Source: an uncultured Lachnospiraceae bacterium
GTDB taxonomy: Bacteria; Bacillota; Clostridia; Lachnospirales; Lachnospiraceae
Assembly (NCBI GenBank): GCA_902803625.1
Contig: CADCQV010000310.1
Span: 1-7,403, forward strand
Direction: 5' to 3'
DNA length: 7,403 bases
Below the pieces are notes generated by a model. It was not told the DNA's origin, did not search any database, and was given only the letters and a program-made list of their open reading frames with translations. The stretch's first letter is position 1, and the number at the start of each line of letters is the position of its first letter. The position numbers were made by a program, and so were the translations under genes. This document shows, piece after piece, positions 1 through 5,251 of the stretch.

Positions 1-117
1 AAGTGAGCAACTCAATATCGCAAGCATTAAGCGGATGCAACGATTCCCTCCGCTATGTTAATGGTGGAAAAAACTGTGAATAGTAACGATTTTTGTTTAC
101 TGTGATTGCAAATAAAC

Positions 118-309
118 CTAGAACTCTGGCATGATCTTAGTGTGCTTTCTATCAATTACCACTATAAAATCGTGGTTCTTCTTTACCAATCGTTCCAAGA
201 GGGACAACGCCAACTTTTCAAGAACTCTTTGAGATTTCTTATTTTCTAATTCTATAATACGGCTACCACCGAAGTGGTAACCTCCTTTTTTTATTTGTTT
301 TTTAGTGAT
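118..309 (-). CDS. Start-less reading frame behind the metalloprotease gene, possible -1 frameshift extension
   Basis: This frame is open from just after a TGA at 310-312 to a TAG at 118-120. It has no ATG or GTG, and the only TTG codons lie deep inside it. The translation looks protein-like rather than random: a Lys/Gly-rich linker (QIKKGGYHFGGSR), then a probable amphipathic helix (about IIELENKKSQRVLEKLALSL), then a strand-like segment (NHDFIVVIDRK) ending in MPEF. It lies in the -1 frame relative to the metalloprotease gene and overlaps its last codons. A GGAGG at 281-285 precedes it, but no start codon follows at a usable distance. The simplest readings are a -1 frameshift extension of the upstream protein (59 added codons, about 426 aa in total), or the true C-terminus separated by an indel in an A-run. 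I do not recognise the domain. In bases 1-117 I see no supportable gene. Confidence 0.4.
   Translation of the reverse strand: MTKKQIKKGGYHFGGSRIIELENKKSQRVLEKLALSLLERLVKKNHDFIVVIDRKHTKIMPEF
261..282 (-). promoter_or_regulatory. 9-bp hairpin with UUCG tetraloop after the metalloprotease stop codon
   Basis: In minus-strand RNA, GGUUACCAC pairs with GUGGUAGCC around a UUCG loop closed by C-G, the extra-stable cUUCGg type. All nine pairs form, one of them U-G. In plus-strand RNA the same position is a C-A mismatch, so the minus-strand transcript folds better. The hairpin starts 14 nt after the A AAA AAC heptamer and overlaps the GGAGG. It could stimulate frameshifting or sequester a ribosome site. 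Read on the plus strand it is followed by a run of seven T, so it could instead terminate plus-strand transcription coming from the left. Confidence 0.55.
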
Positions 310-1397
310 TCAATTACTTCATCAATTGTATCTGGATTATATAGTGGAGTTCTCGAATACTTCTCTAGTTTTTTTCGGAGTTTTTTATTCCAATAATCTA
401 AAACTTCATCAGCATATTTAACATACATTGTATTTCCATGTGTGCTTGCAATGTAATTATAATTATGACCGAATTTACGATTAAAATATCCTTCTGCTTC
501 AAGAATCCCCTTTAGTACTTGTTGTTCTATTAAAAACTTATCTTGCTCTGTACAAGCAAAAACTCCATGCTTAATCCACTCATCCAAAGCATTAATCGCC
601 CCATTAAAAACCAGCATTGCTCTCGCTTCATTTGGTAAATAAAATGATAATCCAGAATAATCCGTTTTATGCAAGCCCTCAAATATCAAGAATACTGAAT
701 GAACGGCAAATGACCAGAGTTTAAATAATTGATTTCTATCACCTATGCCATCATATGGTGTTATATTCTTATTTTCCTCCCAGCATTGATAAAGCATCAC
801 AATGTTATCAATCGATGATGTAGCTGCAGCAGAATCTGCGTCCATTTCCATTGTCCTACGGTCGAGCGCGTATGACTCTGAAAATACCGGTATTATCCGT
901 TTTAAAATCATTTCCGCTTTAGGAACAGCATATAAAGTCTTTAAGAGATCACAATGTCCATTGAACAAATGACCAAACTCATGAGCCACTACAAATCTCA
1001 ATGCTATTAGCGACAATAAATTAGAAAGCGAATTGCGTATTGGATCCTTAGGTTCTCCAGTAAAAAGAATAGCTCTTTTCCTTGGTTCGTATACCCCAGT
1101 CACTATATCTCCTGATTCTACATTTGGGCTTCCAAACTCCTTAAATACTTCTTTGTCTGACATAACACTCTTCATGTATGCAAAATAAAAGCTTACTGTT
1201 CCAACATTCAAGTCCAAACAATCTTGCCCTAATGAATTAATATAGGCGCATGCATTTATGCTTTCATCCACTTTATATCTGAATACCAAACCTCCGAGTG
1301 GTTTATCTATTTGGGCATCAGAATATACCCCCTCTACTATTTGCTTTAAAATATTAAAATAAGACAGTTCGGTAAAACCATCATCAAAATAACACAT
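291..1397 (-). CDS. HExxH zinc metalloprotease-like protein (368 aa)
   Basis: The protein is soluble, with no signal peptide and no clear membrane segment. At residues 139-143 it has HEFGH inside a hydrophobic helix (FVVAHEFGHLFNGH). Forty-one residues after the second His comes E184 in EMDADSAA (184-191), resembling the E-x-x-A-D third-ligand helix of gluzincin peptidases. The expected site is therefore H139 and H143 as zinc ligands, E140 as catalytic base and E184 as third ligand. Overall sequence does not let me place it firmly. M48-like, ImmA/IrrE-like and Lit-like (peptidase U49, phage exclusion) proteins all share this layout, and the length and soluble nature fit a Lit-like protein best. 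The ATG start has a GGGAG site (1404-1408) seven bases ahead and a plausible promoter. The gene is visibly more AT-rich than the core genes, which suggests acquisition. Its 3' end may be extended by frameshifting. Substrate is unknown. Confidence 0.75.
   Translation of the reverse strand: MCYFDDGFTELSYFNILKQIVEGVYSDAQIDKPLGGLVFRYKVDESINACAYINSLGQDCLDLNVGTVSFYFAYMKSVMSDKEVFKEFGSPNVESGDIVTGVYEPRKRAILFTGEPKDPIRNSLSNLLSLIALRFVVAHEFGHLFNGHCDLLKTLYAVPKAEMILKRIIPVFSESYALDRRTMEMDADSAAATSSIDNIVMLYQCWEENKNITPYDGIGDRNQLFKLWSFAVHSVFLIFEGLHKTDYSGLSFYLPNEARAMLVFNGAINALDEWIKHGVFACTEQDKFLIEQQVLKGILEAEGYFNRKFGHNYNYIASTHGNTMYVKYADEVLDYWNKKLRKKLEKYSRTPLYNPDTIDEVIESLKNK
297..303 (-). promoter_or_regulatory. Candidate -1 slippery heptamer A AAA AAC
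   Basis: The codons CTA AAA AAC of the metalloprotease gene, two sense codons before the TAA at 291-293, form the heptamer A AAA AAC in the correct phase for tandem -1 slippage. This is a known slippery type, used for example by some IS3-family elements. The -1 frame is open for 59 codons beyond it. The spacer to the hairpin is 14 nt, longer than the usual 5-9, which weakens the case. Confidence 0.35.
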
Positions 1398-1425
1398 CTT
1401 GCTCTCCCTTCTATATATAGTTTAA

Positions 1426-1453
1426 ATCATACTTTTTACAATATCTTTCTCAA
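1426..1453 (-). promoter_or_regulatory. Probable promoter of the metalloprotease gene
   Basis: On the minus strand TTGAGA (1448-1453) and TATGAT (1426-1431) are 16 bases apart, each one mismatch from the sigma-A consensus. Predicted initiation near 1419 gives a leader of about 20 nt that keeps the Shine-Dalgarno. A second TTGTAA/TATATA pair nearer the gene would cut into that site and is less likely. Confidence 0.5.
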
Positions 1454-1470
1454 TCTACCCAAAAATGATC

Positions 1471-1530
1471 CGTTGTTAGGGTCGGGAGAAATTAGCCCCA
1501 ATTGGCTAAAGTCTCCCGACTCTAACACCG
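1471..1530. repeat. Long hairpin, 27-bp arms, 6-base loop
   Basis: Arms 1471-1497 and 1504-1530 are inverted repeats with four mismatches (one becomes G-U in plus-strand RNA) around the loop CCAATT. The core TCGGGAGA/TCTCCCGA is perfect. TTTT follows on the plus side and a T-run follows on the minus side, so it could be a bidirectional terminator. The arm length is excessive for that, and a miniature mobile element or abutted transposon ends is the alternative. It lies just upstream of the metalloprotease promoter. Confidence 0.8.
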
Positions 1531-1671
1531 TTTTGATATGTTATGATTCATTTTCTACCTCCAATTATCATATTACCGCAATATTATGTCTTAATTTTTT
1601 CGTAATTATGCAGCAATACCATTTCACATTTTTATCAATAACATTTTATAATTTTTATTATTCTAAGGTAC

Positions 1672-1695
1672 AAAAATGTAGAATTCTACATTTTT
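1672..1695. repeat. Perfect 24-bp palindrome
   Basis: AAAAATGTAGAA and its exact reverse complement meet at a central GAATTC. There are no mismatches and no spacer. This suits a dimeric-protein operator or an AT-rich terminator stem. No gene starts next to it: from 1531 to 1720 the sequence is AT-rich and I see nothing else in it. Confidence 0.8.
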
Positions 1696-1720
1696 AGTGA
1701 TTATATCAATGCTATAAAAA

Positions 1721-1748
1721 ACACCCCAGGACAGTTGTCCTGAGGTGT
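1721..1748 (-). terminator. Intrinsic terminator, minus strand
   Basis: ACACC-x-CAGGACA pairs with TGTCCTG-x-GGTGT (12 pairs, one mismatch, tight loop). In the minus-strand direction it runs directly into six T (1716-1721). It lies about 195 bases beyond rpsI and may be a second, back-up terminator for rplM-rpsI, protecting the island from read-through. Confidence 0.75.
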
Positions 1749-1803
1749 AATAAATCGTATTTGATTGTCCAAAGACGTAATACGTTGTAAAACGATTATC
1801 TGC

Positions 1804-1860
1804 GAATGCAAGAGACTACCTCGATTCCGCTTCGCTCCATCTCGGTCATCTCTTGCATTC
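1804..1860. repeat. Hairpin with CGCTTCGCTC-containing loop
   Basis: GAATGCAAGAGA (1804-1815) pairs perfectly with 1849-1860. The interior has weaker ACC/GGT and GAT/ATC pairs around CCGCTTCGCTCC. The 10-mer CGCTTCGCTC also occurs at 5392-5401 in the composite repeat before the carboxypeptidase gene, suggesting related dispersed repeats. Confidence 0.65.
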
Positions 1861-1864
1861 CAAT

Positions 1865-1932
1865 GAATCAAGCCACAAAAATACAGCGCCCGGCAAATAA
1901 ATTTGCCAGCGCTGTATATTGTGTCTTGATTC
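1865..1932 (-). terminator. Probable terminator of the rplM-rpsI operon
   Basis: A long hairpin: GAATCAAG/CTTGATTC at the base, CAC/GTG, then ATACAGCGC (1881-1889) with GCGCTGTAT (1909-1917), and GGCAAA (1892-1897) with TTTGCC (1902-1907) around a four-base loop. In the minus-strand direction the strong inner stem is followed by a five-T run (1877-1881). It is the first strong stem-plus-U structure after rpsI. Confidence 0.7.
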
Positions 1933-1943
1933 GCAGATAATCC

Positions 1944-2342
1944 TTATCTCTTTGAAAACTGAGGTGCACGACGGGCTGCTTTTAAGCCGTACTTCTTTCT
2001 CTCCTTCATTCTGGGATCTCTTGTGAGGAAGCCTTCCTTTTTGAGGGTAGCCCTGTACTCACTGTCAACCTCCAGAAGCGCCCTTGAAATACCGTGACGG
2101 ATCGCTCCTGCCTGTCCGGTATAGCCGCCGCCGAATACATTTACCTTCACATCATACTTGTCAACCGTATCGGTAGCTACAAGAGGCTGACGAACTATAA
2201 CCTTCAGTGTCTCAAGTCCGAAATAGTCGTCGATACTTCTCTTATTTATTGTGATCTCACCCTTGCCGGGTACGAGATATACTCTGGCTACGGAGCTCTT
2301 CCTTCTGCCTGTGCCATAGTACTGATTTACTGTCTTAGCCAT
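1944..2342 (-). CDS. rpsI: 30S ribosomal protein S9
   Basis: Protein S9/uS9 of the small subunit head. Its C-terminal tail reaches the P site and contacts the tRNA anticodon stem. The 132-aa length is normal. Family signatures seen are [16 protein letters not shown] near the start, the glycine-rich [21 protein letters not shown] in the middle, [20 protein letters not shown], and the invariant ending PQFSKR. The ATG follows an AAGGAGGG site. Only 15 bases separate it from rplM, whose TGA is directly followed by an in-frame TAA, so the two are translated from one mRNA. Transcription should start upstream of rplM and end in the inverted-repeat region just beyond the stop. The 3' end of rpsI is a known integration target for some Gram-positive integrative elements, and an AT-rich accessory stretch does begin here, but no integrase or direct repeat of the gene end is visible. 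Confidence 0.98.
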   Translation of the reverse strand: MAKTVNQYYGTGRRKSSVARVYLVPGKGEITINKRSIDDYFGLETLKVIVRQPLVATDTVDKYDVKVNVFGGGYTGQAGAIRHGISRALLEVDSEYRATLKKEGFLTRDPRMKERKKYGLKAARRAPQFSKR

Positions 2343-2357
2343 TGCTTTCCCTCCTTA

Positions 2358-2786
2358 TCAGAATTTCAGTTCCTCAGGCTTCTGAGCTGCATGATCGTGC
2401 TCAGAACCTGCGTAAACGTGAAGCTTCTTAAACATCTGGCGGCCTAAAGGTCCCTTGGGAAGCATTCCCTTAACAGCGAGTTCAAATACCTCTTCAGGCT
2501 TCTTTGCGAGCTTCTGACGAAGAGTCTGGGTCTTTAATCCACCCACATAATCAGAATGTCTCTTGTAGATCTTATTGTCCAGCTTCTTTCCCGTAACCTT
2601 GATCTTTGAAGCGTTTACGATGATCACATTGTCTCCGGTATCAAGGAAAGGTGTGTATATGGGCTTATGCTTTCCGCGAAGCACGATAGCAACCCTGGAA
2701 GCAAGACGTCCGAGTGTCTGTCCCTCTGCATCGACCACATACCATTTTCTGTCGATATTAGAGGCGCTTGCCATATATGTATCCAT
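2358..2786 (-). CDS. rplM: 50S ribosomal protein L13
   Basis: Protein L13/uL13, an early-assembling large-subunit protein. From the ATG at 2786 it is 142 aa, the usual length, and begins [20 protein letters not shown], the standard family start. Other signatures are [40 protein letters not shown], and [20 protein letters not shown] longer in-frame start at 2852 exists, but it lacks a ribosome site and its 22 extra residues are encoded by the structured leader. The chosen start has GGAGG (2794-2798) seven bases ahead. It is co-transcribed with rpsI in the conserved rplM-rpsI order. Confidence 0.98.
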   Translation of the reverse strand: MDTYMASASNIDRKWYVVDAEGQTLGRLASRVAIVLRGKHKPIYTPFLDTGDNVIIVNASKIKVTGKKLDNKIYKRHSDYVGGLKTQTLRQKLAKKPEEVFELAVKGMLPKGPLGRQMFKKLHVYAGSEHDHAAQKPEELKF

Positions 2787-2897
2787 TGCAAATCCTCCGA
2801 ATCCGCGCCGCCTTATAGGTTCATCAACCGGCGGTGTCTCCTGTATTTTCATTTCAAAACATAGTTTCCGTGCAGACCGGGGCTGTGGTCCGCAGCG
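2787..2897 (-). ncRNA. Structured leader of rplM-rpsI, candidate L13 leader
   Basis: The transcript from the predicted start near 2897 has about 110 untranslated bases with two hairpins. One (2871-2894) has eight pairs. The second (2808-2834) has CCGCC/GGCGG and GGTT/AACC with a TATAA bulge and a GATG loop, and ends nine bases before GGAGG. Firmicute rplM genes often carry an autoregulatory L13 leader of this size and place. The structure is seen; the family match is inference. Confidence 0.5.
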
Positions 2898-2903
2898 TCA
2901 ACA

Positions 2904-2933
2904 ATTCTACAATACAGAAATACTCTTTGTCAA
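2904..2933 (-). promoter_or_regulatory. Promoter of rplM-rpsI
   Basis: A consensus TTGACA (2928-2933) and TAGAAT (2904-2909) are 18 bases apart on the minus strand. Predicted initiation is near 2897, leaving the long leader before L13. Confidence 0.7.
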
Positions 2934-2964
2934 GGAAACTGTAGCAAATAATTGAATTTTTAGA

Positions 2965-2970
2965 TACAAT
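2965..2970 (+). promoter_or_regulatory. -10 box directly before the acyltransferase ATG
   Basis: TACAAT ends six bases before the ATG at 2977, so initiation would fall on or next to the A of the start codon. The -35 position (around 2942-2947, TAGCAA) matches only weakly. No upstream Shine-Dalgarno has proper spacing, since AGGTG touches the start codon. Together this points to a leaderless or near-leaderless mRNA. Confidence 0.4.
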
Positions 2971-2976
2971 AGGTGC

Positions 2977-4089
2977 ATGAATCCTTCAGGAAGCACGCGG
3001 TTAAACTACATTGACTTTGCGAAGGGTATCGGCATAATCCTGGTGATACTTGGCCATATATCCTATCTTTCGGACAACAGCCGCATCTTTATTGTATCCT
3101 TTCATATGCCGCTTTTCTTTGTGATCTCGGGACTTCTGATCTATCTGAAAAATGAAGCCGGCCGTGATTTCAATACTCTTATAAAGCTGAAGGCAAAAAG
3201 GATGATGCTGCCGTATTTTCTCTATTCAGCTGCGGGCATACTGATCTACATCGTCTACTACCTTATTACCGGCAGAGACGGTGGTTTTCCCACGGTAATA
3301 TCAGACATCATTCAGACCCTTACTCTTTACGGCTTTTCGGTAATGTGGTTCCTTCCCGCCATCTTCGGGGCAGAGCTGCTCTTTATCTTCTTAATTAAAA
3401 AAACCAAATATCCGCCGGTAATAATGATCGTGCTGACCGCTGCGGCAATGATCCTGAATACGTACCTCGAAAGAGCCAATGCCCTCTATGGAACGGAGAC
3501 GGTTTTTTCTGTATTTCACCTGGTCGCCGTAATGCTGCTCAGGATCCCGGTGTGTGCGTCCTTTACGGCATTGGGCTATTACATTACAAAGCTGTGGGAC
3601 AGAGCGCCCTCTCTGGGACCGGCTCTTTTCGGGAAACTCACCCTGCCGGCAGATATTTTTATCGGTATCGACCTTATCGGGCTTACGGCGGTCATCAGTC
3701 ATTTGAACGGAGTGACTGACCTCCACTTTCTGATATTTAATAATGTGTTTTTCTACTACATCTCAGCCCTTTCCGGATCCTTCGGGCTGATACTCTTATG
3801 CAAAGCAATGGAGGGCGCCGCCAAGCTCCCTCCCTTAAGACTGCTTTCATATTTCGGACAGAATTCACTTATAATAATGGTCACCCACCTGAATTTCTAT
3901 ATGCTGCTCTGCGCAGAGATAGGCGGCTTCCATTTCACAAAAGGACTGCCGGAAGGAAATCTTAAGCACTGCGTGTTTATGCTTCTGGTGCTGCTTTTTA
4001 CCCTCTGCGGCGAGATCGTCCTTATAGAACTGATAAACAGAAGTAAATCCCGTCTGTTTTCAAAGAAACTTTCCGATAAAATCCGTTAA
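2977..4089 (+). CDS. Membrane acyltransferase, acyltransferase-3 family
   Basis: A 370-aa polytopic membrane protein with about ten hydrophobic segments. The N-terminus YIDFAKGIGIILVILGHI (11-28) carries the family's conserved first helix ending in His27. SFHMPLFFVISGLL (41-54) is the typical second motif with His43 and the F-x-x-SG pattern. MVTHLNFY (301-308) near the C-terminus is also typical. These enzymes move acyl, often acetyl, groups onto sugars of exopolysaccharide, peptidoglycan or glycolipid at the cytoplasmic membrane. The short form without an SGNH domain resembles the fucose-4-O-acetylase-like branch, but the acceptor cannot be told from sequence. No glycosyltransferases flank it. 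It runs divergently from rplM and its last 30 bases overlap trxA on the other strand. The start is the only in-frame ATG near the family N-terminus, and it has a poor ribosome site. Confidence 0.88.
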   Translation: MNPSGSTRLNYIDFAKGIGIILVILGHISYLSDNSRIFIVSFHMPLFFVISGLLIYLKNEAGRDFNTLIKLKAKRMMLPYFLYSAAGILIYIVYYLITGRDGGFPTVISDIIQTLTLYGFSVMWFLPAIFGAELLFIFLIKKTKYPPVIMIVLTAAAMILNTYLERANALYGTETVFSVFHLVAVMLLRIPVCASFTALGYYITKLWDRAPSLGPALFGKLTLPADIFIGIDLIGLTAVISHLNGVTDLHFLIFNNVFFYYISALSGSFGLILLCKAMEGAAKLPPLRLLSYFGQNSLIIMVTHLNFYMLLCAEIGGFHFTKGLPEGNLKHCVFMLLVLLFTLCGEIVLIELINRSKSRLFSKKLSDKIR

Positions 4090-4374
4090 GTTCTTTTTCG
4101 GCTGTGCCCCGATAACAGGCTCGGAGGGCTCGCCATTCTTGAACATCATCATTGTAGGTATGGACATTATGCCGTATTCTCTTGCGGTTCCGGGGCACTC
4201 ATCAACATCACAGCTTATGAACTTCACATTCTGATATTCCTCTGACAGCTCATCAAATATGGGAGCCATCATCTTGCAGGGGCCGCACCAGGTCGCATTA
4301 AAATCAACAAGCACAGGCTCCTTTGCTTCCAATACTTCGCTTTTGAAAACATCATCCGTTACTTTCTTTACCAT
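4060..4374 (-). CDS. trxA: Thioredoxin
   Basis: Small cytoplasmic protein disulfide reductase, 104 aa, the usual length. The redox motif WCGPC is at 29-33 after VLVDFNAT. The buried Asp24 and the cis-proline Pro73 (SIPT) are present, as is the C-terminal glycine region. It is reduced by thioredoxin reductase, which is not in this window. Two extra cysteines, C55 and C60, flank the DVDE stretch, where many thioredoxins have Asn at the second position. The ATG has GGAGG six bases ahead (4381-4385). It follows trmB on the same strand with 95 bases between but has its own strong promoter. Its 3' end overlaps the acyltransferase gene tail to tail, and no terminator stem is visible at the overlap. 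Confidence 0.97.
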   Translation of the reverse strand: MVKKVTDDVFKSEVLEAKEPVLVDFNATWCGPCKMMAPIFDELSEEYQNVKFISCDVDECPGTAREYGIMSIPTMMMFKNGEPSEPVIGAQPKKNLTDFIGKFL

Positions 4375-4438
4375 GTATGACCTCCTTTTTGTGGTGAAGA
4401 TTATATTCCTTCGCCTTGTTTCTATTTTTCACAATTGC

Positions 4439-4467
4439 ATTGTACGCAATTATTATTATCCTGTCAA
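4439..4467 (-). promoter_or_regulatory. Strong promoter of trxA
   Basis: A perfect TTGACA (4462-4467), a 17-base spacer, and TACAAT (4439-4444) lie on the minus strand, starting three bases after the trmB stop. No terminator separates trmB from it, so trxA may receive both its own and read-through transcripts. Confidence 0.8.
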
Positions 4468-4469
4468 CA

Positions 4470-5129
4470 CTATTTTTTACGTATGATGAATTTGCAGATC
4501 CTGTTGCCTTTTGCGGAAAATTTTTCTTCATACTCGGTCATAATATTGTCCTTCATAGCCCCGGTGTCGGAATGAAGGTCGTAAGTGGAGTACAATAATT
4601 CCCACCCGGCAGGCCCTATCTCCGAAAGGCCGAAATCAAACAGGCCCCTGTTGTCTGTCTTGAATTCTATGGTGCCCTCCTTTTTCAAAACCTGCTCAAA
4701 AACCGACAGAAAGCGACCTGATACCAGCCGCCTCTTTGCGTGTCTCTCCTTGGGCCAGGGGTCGGAGAAATTCAGATAGATCCTGTCTATCTCATCCTTT
4801 TCGAAGAAATCAGGCATATCAGCCGCATCCATACGCAAAAACCGCACATTTTCCGGAACCGGCTCTCCTTCGGCAGAACGCCGGTCAAGCTTTGCCAGGG
4901 CTTTTACCATGACGCTCTCATATCTTTCTATTCCGATAAAATCAGCTTCGGGATGCTTTAGCGCCATTTCGACGATAAATCTTCCCTTTCCCATCCCTAC
5001 CTCGGTTATCAGCGGGGCCTTTCGCCCGAAGATCCTGTGCCAGCAGCCCTTTGTTTTATCCGGGCTGTCAAAGCAGCGGCTGTCTGCCGCCACCGCCTCT
5101 CTGGCCCAGGGGATATTTCTAAGTCTCAT
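4470..5129 (-). CDS. trmB: tRNA (guanine-N7-)-methyltransferase
   Basis: A SAM-dependent enzyme that makes m7G46 in the tRNA variable loop. It is 219 aa, normal for the family. Visible signatures are the SAM-binding loop EVGMGKGRFI (43-52), the acidic end of the second strand in GIERYE (66-71, Glu68), Asp101 in RMDAAD, the hallmark FSDPWPKERHAKRRL (121-135), KTDN (157-160), and TEYE (198-201) near the C-terminus. The N-terminus MRLRNIPWA is typical. The ATG follows GAGG (5134-5137) after a short gap, and no better start exists. It reads away from the carboxypeptidase gene with overlapping divergent promoters. Confidence 0.97.
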   Translation of the reverse strand: MRLRNIPWAREAVAADSRCFDSPDKTKGCWHRIFGRKAPLITEVGMGKGRFIVEMALKHPEADFIGIERYESVMVKALAKLDRRSAEGEPVPENVRFLRMDAADMPDFFEKDEIDRIYLNFSDPWPKERHAKRRLVSGRFLSVFEQVLKKEGTIEFKTDNRGLFDFGLSEIGPAGWELLYSTYDLHSDTGAMKDNIMTEYEEKFSAKGNRICKFIIRKK

Positions 5130-5145
5130 AAAACCTCGTTAAAAT

Positions 5146-5175
5146 TTGCATGTATTATGTATTGCATTATATAAT
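5146..5175 (+). promoter_or_regulatory. Candidate promoter for the carboxypeptidase gene
   Basis: TTGCAT (5146-5151), an 18-base spacer and a perfect TATAAT (5170-5175) lie on the plus strand. Initiation near 5182 would give a leader of about 300 nt containing all the repeats. It physically overlaps the trmB promoter, so the two should compete. No nearer promoter with both boxes is visible. Confidence 0.4.
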
Positions 5176-5194
5176 AATGTAGTTGTGTTGTCAT
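5166..5194 (-). promoter_or_regulatory. Candidate promoter of trmB
   Basis: On the minus strand ATGACA (5189-5194) and TATAAT (5166-5171) are exactly 17 bases apart. The -35 box lies within the first copy of the GTTGTCATTCT repeat, so the repeat may have supplied it. Confidence 0.5.
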
Positions 5195-5251
5195 TCTGAG
5201 TAGTGTGGTTACGTTGTCATTCTAGCATATTGGTTACGTTGTCATTCTGAG
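5187..5251 (+). repeat. Three copies of a GTTGTCATTCT motif, about 25-bp period
   Basis: GTTGTCATTCT occurs at 5187-5197, 5213-5223 and 5238-5248. The last two copies share 18 bases, TGGTTACGTTGTCATTCT. The first and third continue as GAG, and the third runs into GCGCAGCGAAGAATCT, a form of dispersed repeat edge common in many bacterial genomes. The copies look like repeated insertions or slippage at one edge. Confidence 0.85.

Larger units (their letters stand above)
1794..1942. repeat. Nested 149-bp inverted-repeat structure abutting the rpsI stop
   Basis: Outer arms GATTATCTGCGAAT (1794-1807) and its exact reverse complement (1929-1942) enclose two further hairpins at 1804-1860 and 1865-1932. 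The outer arms share bases with the feet of both inner hairpins, so a three-way-junction form and a two-hairpin form compete. The right arm ends one base before the rpsI stop codon. It could be a small non-coding mobile element inserted behind rpsI or an elaborate terminator. No clear target-site duplication is visible. Confidence 0.75.

Noticed and set aside
1..40. Minus-strand TTG after GGAGGG at 47-52 running off the left edge
   Set aside because: Twelve codons with a weak start type; too little to call a gene.
3..83. Short plus-strand frame open to the left edge, ending at TAG 81-83
   Set aside because: Only 26 residues without a recognisable motif; it could be the tail of a gene outside the window but cannot be supported.
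1473..1697. 74-aa plus-strand open frame
   Set aside because: It begins inside the hairpin arm and runs through AT-rich DNA and the palindrome with no ribosome site; chance frame.
1794..1942. tRNA or riboswitch
   Set aside because: The cloverleaf-like branching lacks tRNA signature bases and acceptor end, and the position after a stop codon does not suit a known riboswitch.
2094..2447. Plus-strand open frame opposite rpsI/rplM
   Set aside because: Shadow of two certain ribosomal protein genes; no ribosome site and no protein-like composition.
2787..2852. 22-residue N-terminal extension of L13 from an upstream ATG
   Set aside because: The family starts at the later ATG, which has a good GGAGG; the extension is encoded by the hairpin-forming leader.
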